A DNA stretch of 55,130 nt from an uncultured Clostridia bacterium (GTDB taxonomy: Bacteria > Bacillota > Clostridia > Christensenellales > Pumilibacteraceae). A model generated the notes under the pieces. That model was not told the DNA's origin and did no database searches. It saw only the letters and a program-made list of their open reading frames with translations. Shown piece after piece: positions 52,785 to 55,130 of the stretch (the stretch's first letter is position 1; the number at the start of each line of letters is the position of its first letter). The stretch is taken from the NCBI GenBank assembly GCA_947066105.1, contig CAMSYM010000016.1, positions 1-55,130 of the forward strand, read 5' to 3'. The translations under genes were made by a program, and so were the position numbers.

Positions 52785-53929
52785 TTTTTAACGCGCTCCG
52801 TCAAAATGCACGACGCGGTCGCCGCAATAGCATTGCCGTCGCCCACGATACCCAAGCCTTCCGTCGTCGTCGCAGATACGTTGACGCGCTCTATGCTTAT
52901 GCAAAGCGCGGCAGCAAGGCTTGCGCGAATATCTTTTATGACGGGGGAGAGCTTTGGCTTTTGCGCTATAACGACCGCCGATACGTTAACGATTTCGAGC
53001 GAGCGTTCGCGCAGTTCGTTTAAAACATTGTCAAGCAGTTTAAGCGACGATATGCCGTTCAAGCTTGCGTCGGTATCCGGAAACAGTACGCCTATGTCGG
53101 GAAGCTCGGCGGCGGACAGCAACGCGTCCATGACCGCGTGTGTCAATACGTCCGCATCGGAATGCCCGAGCAAGCCTTTCTCGTATTCTATATGCATTCC
53201 GCCGAGTATCAGCGGTCTGCCTTCGACAAGCCTGTGAACGTCGTACCCGACGCCTATTTTATTGTTGACGGGCGATATACGGAACAGATCCGCTGTCGTG
53301 GTTATCTTGATGTTTGAGTAATCGCCCTCTACAAGCCGCGGCGAATAGCCCGCACGTTCGTAGGCTTCTGCGTCGTCGGTTATGTTGTCCGTGCCTATCC
53401 GTTCGTATGCGTCCGTTATTTGCGCGCAGTCGAATGCTTGCGGCGTTTGCGTATTGTAAAGCTCAGTGCGCGGCAGGCTGTGTACGTTATTGTTTGCGTC
53501 CATGCGTTTTACCGTATCCACGGTCGGCACCGCCGCGATCCCGCTGCCGTATTCCGTCGCCGATCGCACGGCGCGCGATATTAGCTCTTTATCGACGAAC
53601 GGGCGCGCGCCGTCGTGAATGACGGCAATGTCGCAATCGCAGGCTCTAAGCCCGTTAAGTACGCTTTGCGCCCGCGTATCGCCGCCGTCGGTCACGGATA
53701 CGTTTTCGTAATCGGCGAGCAGTCGGGAAATGTTTTCGCGGTCGGCGGGGGCAACTACCGCTATAATGTGCGAAACGCCGTATTCGGTGAAAGCGTCAAG
53801 CACATGTTCGAGAACTGTCTTTTGTCCGAGCATGTGCAATACCTTGTTGTAGGCAAGTCCCGTGCGCTCGCCCTTGCCGGCGCAAACGATTATCGCGCCG
53901 ACGGTGGGGCGTTCAGTTTTGTATTTCAT
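52781..53929 (-). CDS. ispDF: bifunctional MEP-pathway enzyme IspD-IspF
   Basis: 382 residues. IspD half (about 1-225): nucleotide-binding CAGKGERTGLAYNKVLHMLG, the HDGARPFV block and DTVKR, making CDP-methylerythritol. IspF half (about 228-382): metal ligands GYDVH and LGHSDADVLTHA-DALL, and SATTTEGLG, making the cyclic diphosphate. The fusion of non-consecutive pathway enzymes (IspE acts between them) is known in several bacteria. The start lies 17 nt inside rqcP, with an AAGGAGG about 15 nt upstream. Confidence 0.95.
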   Translation of the reverse strand: MKYKTERPTVGAIIVCAGKGERTGLAYNKVLHMLGQKTVLEHVLDAFTEYGVSHIIAVVAPADRENISRLLADYENVSVTDGGDTRAQSVLNGLRACDCDIAVIHDGARPFVDKELISRAVRSATEYGSGIAAVPTVDTVKRMDANNNVHSLPRTELYNTQTPQAFDCAQITDAYERIGTDNITDDAEAYERAGYSPRLVEGDYSNIKITTTADLFRISPVNNKIGVGYDVHRLVEGRPLILGGMHIEYEKGLLGHSDADVLTHAVMDALLSAAELPDIGVLFPDTDASLNGISSLKLLDNVLNELRERSLEIVNVSAVVIAQKPKLSPVIKDIRASLAAALCISIERVNVSATTTEGLGIVGDGNAIAATASCILTERVKK

Positions 53930-54152
53930 ACAGCGTCTGAGCGTCCTCCTTGCCGACTTTTTCGTTGAGCGCTTTGACGGTGAACTTTATGGGCGTACCC
54001 AAACGTATTTCCACGACGTCGCCTACTTTGAGAACGCAGGCGGGTTTTACCTGTCTGCCGTTAACGTATATTTTGCCTGCGTCGCACGCTTCCGCGGCGA
54101 CCGTCCTGCGTTTTATTATTCGCGATACCTTTAAAAATTTGTCTATGCGCAT
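53913..54152 (-). CDS. rqcP: S4-domain ribosome quality-control protein RqcP
   Basis: 79 residues, matching Bacillus YabO/RqcP. The S4 RNA-binding fold covers the first 60 residues: MRIDKFLKVSRIIKRRTVA, then A-DAGKIYVNGRQVKP, then VGDVVEI. In Bacillota it assists RqcH in C-terminal tailing on stalled 50S subunits. First gene of the operon with ispDF, ktrB and ktrA. No clear Shine-Dalgarno site is seen. Confidence 0.9.
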   Translation of the reverse strand: MRIDKFLKVSRIIKRRTVAAEACDAGKIYVNGRQVKPACVLKVGDVVEIRLGTPIKFTVKALNEKVGKEDAQTLYEIQN

Positions 54153-54177
54153 GAATACGGATCACAAAATTTTATTT

Positions 54178-54211
54178 GCCGATAACGCTACGGGCGTTTT
54201 ATCGGCAACCT
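54178..54211 (-). other. hairpin at the start of the rqcP transcript
   Basis: GCCGATAA-CGC and GCG-TTTTATCGGC form an 11-bp interrupted stem at the expected 5' end of the minus-strand mRNA, 26 nt before rqcP. It may stabilise the transcript or regulate it. Confidence 0.4.
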
Positions 54212-54213
54212 AT

Positions 54214-54242
54214 ATTATATCACCGCATCGAACAAATTGCAA
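54214..54242 (-). promoter_or_regulatory. promoter of the rqcP-ispDF-ktrBA operon
   Basis: On the minus strand TTGCAA (54237-54242) and TATAAT (54214-54219) with 17-bp spacer and an extended -10 (TGaTATAAT). Confidence 0.75.
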
Positions 54243-54370
54243 GTGTTTGATAACACACCGCATTTACGATATGCGGCAGGGCGCACAACGTCTGTCGACG
54301 TGCGAACTGTGCTTTATGTATTTTGCATATCGAATAACGGCGTGTGCGGATAGGCGTTATGGGCGAGCTG

Positions 54371-54406
54371 TTCTCGGTCTTGCGCAGTTCTGTTGCCGAC
54401 CGAGAA
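54371..54406. other. hairpin between divergent rqcP and rrn promoters
   Basis: TTCTCGGTC (54371-54379) pairs with GACCGAGAA (54398-54406). No gene is seen in 54243-54504; a TATATAATATATA tract lies at about 54433-54447 without a clear -35. Confidence 0.35.
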
Positions 54407-54504
54407 ACGGCGGGCGAGCGGGCGATCGCTTTCATATATAATATATACGCATACGCTTTAAATAAGTAAATTTTCGGGTAAATCGCGTTGTTTTTCTGCT
54501 TGAA

Positions 54505-54573
54505 AAAATTTTTTAAAAATTTTTAAAAATATTGTTGAAAACGCTTGACATACATTTAGGGGTTTGATATAAT
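54505..54573 (+). promoter_or_regulatory. rrn promoter with UP-like element
   Basis: TTGACA (54545-54550) and TATAAT (54568-54573), 17-bp spacer, with extended -10 TGa. Just upstream (about 54508-54537) is a phased A/T tract of repeated AAATTTTT-type runs, like an UP element. The leader to 16S is about 170 nt. Confidence 0.88.
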
Positions 54574-54751
54574 GACTAAGCTGTCCGACAGAAGGACGGC
54601 ACGGCACATTGACAAGTGAATAGATTTTAGCGAATTAGACTTTTTTATAAATATACAAAGTCAATTATTTATGTCAGTATGTTTTTGAGAAAGAATCGAT
54701 CAACTTTTTATTTTTAGATAGCTTTATGGGCTTGTCCCATTGGTTATACGA

Positions 54752-55130
<379 letters not shown>

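Overview
The window reads as chromosome of a Gram-positive-type bacterium of the Clostridia (Bacillota), probably an uncultured gut or other polysaccharide-rich lineage. The support is a T-box riboswitch on thrS, an RqcP/YabO-type S4 protein, KtrA/KtrB, AgrC-like GHKL kinases paired with LytTR regulators, 'HxHxF...CxxCGx' and Listeria-Bacteroides-type surface repeats, good Shine-Dalgarno sites on most genes, and the first ~380 nt of a 16S rRNA gene at the right edge. I cannot place it to genus.

Layout. (1) 233-9575, module 1: a LytTR response regulator and GHKL kinase pair, a terminator, then a separately promoted operon of a small membrane protein and a 2142-residue membrane-anchored, domain-permuted GH3 enzyme with five CBM6/35-like modules. 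(2) 9614-16213, housekeeping: tgt, a YgjP-type protein, ruvC, tRNA-Trp, rnhA, a VTT-domain membrane protein, and T-box-controlled thrS. (3) 16310-25447, module 2: a second regulator/kinase pair, then a lipoprotein with seven Ig-like and four CBM-like domains and a second GH3 enzyme. (4) 25485-33507, module 3: a third regulator/kinase pair, a repeat-filled spacer, then a small membrane protein, a third GH3 enzyme and a His/Cys-rich lipoprotein ending in a CBM-like domain. (5) 33530-36824, minus strand: a membrane-tethered PadR regulator, a tyrosine recombinase and a small Spo0A-C-like protein. (6) 36970-49021: a 3965-residue glycine-rich, cadherin-like surface protein, divergent from padR. (7) 49066-50556: a broken subtilase gene and a tandem, partly broken pair of small lipoproteins. 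(8) 50588-54242, minus strand: rqcP-ispDF-ktrB-ktrA. (9) 54505-55130: a strong rrn promoter and 16S rRNA.

Main message. Regulator/kinase pairs stand directly upstream of GH3 operons three times. The window's three long homopolymers, all G on the plus strand, lie one per module and each at a different control level: G9 inside the GH3 coding sequence of module 1 (between its catalytic half and its carbohydrate-binding half), G10 inside the response-regulator coding sequence of module 2 (before the phosphoacceptor Asp), and G11 exactly filling the spacer of a consensus promoter in module 3. Slipped-strand change at these tracts would give combinatorial phase variation of a surface glycan-processing system. 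The tracts and their positions are seen directly; actual length variation is inferred and testable by deep sequencing.
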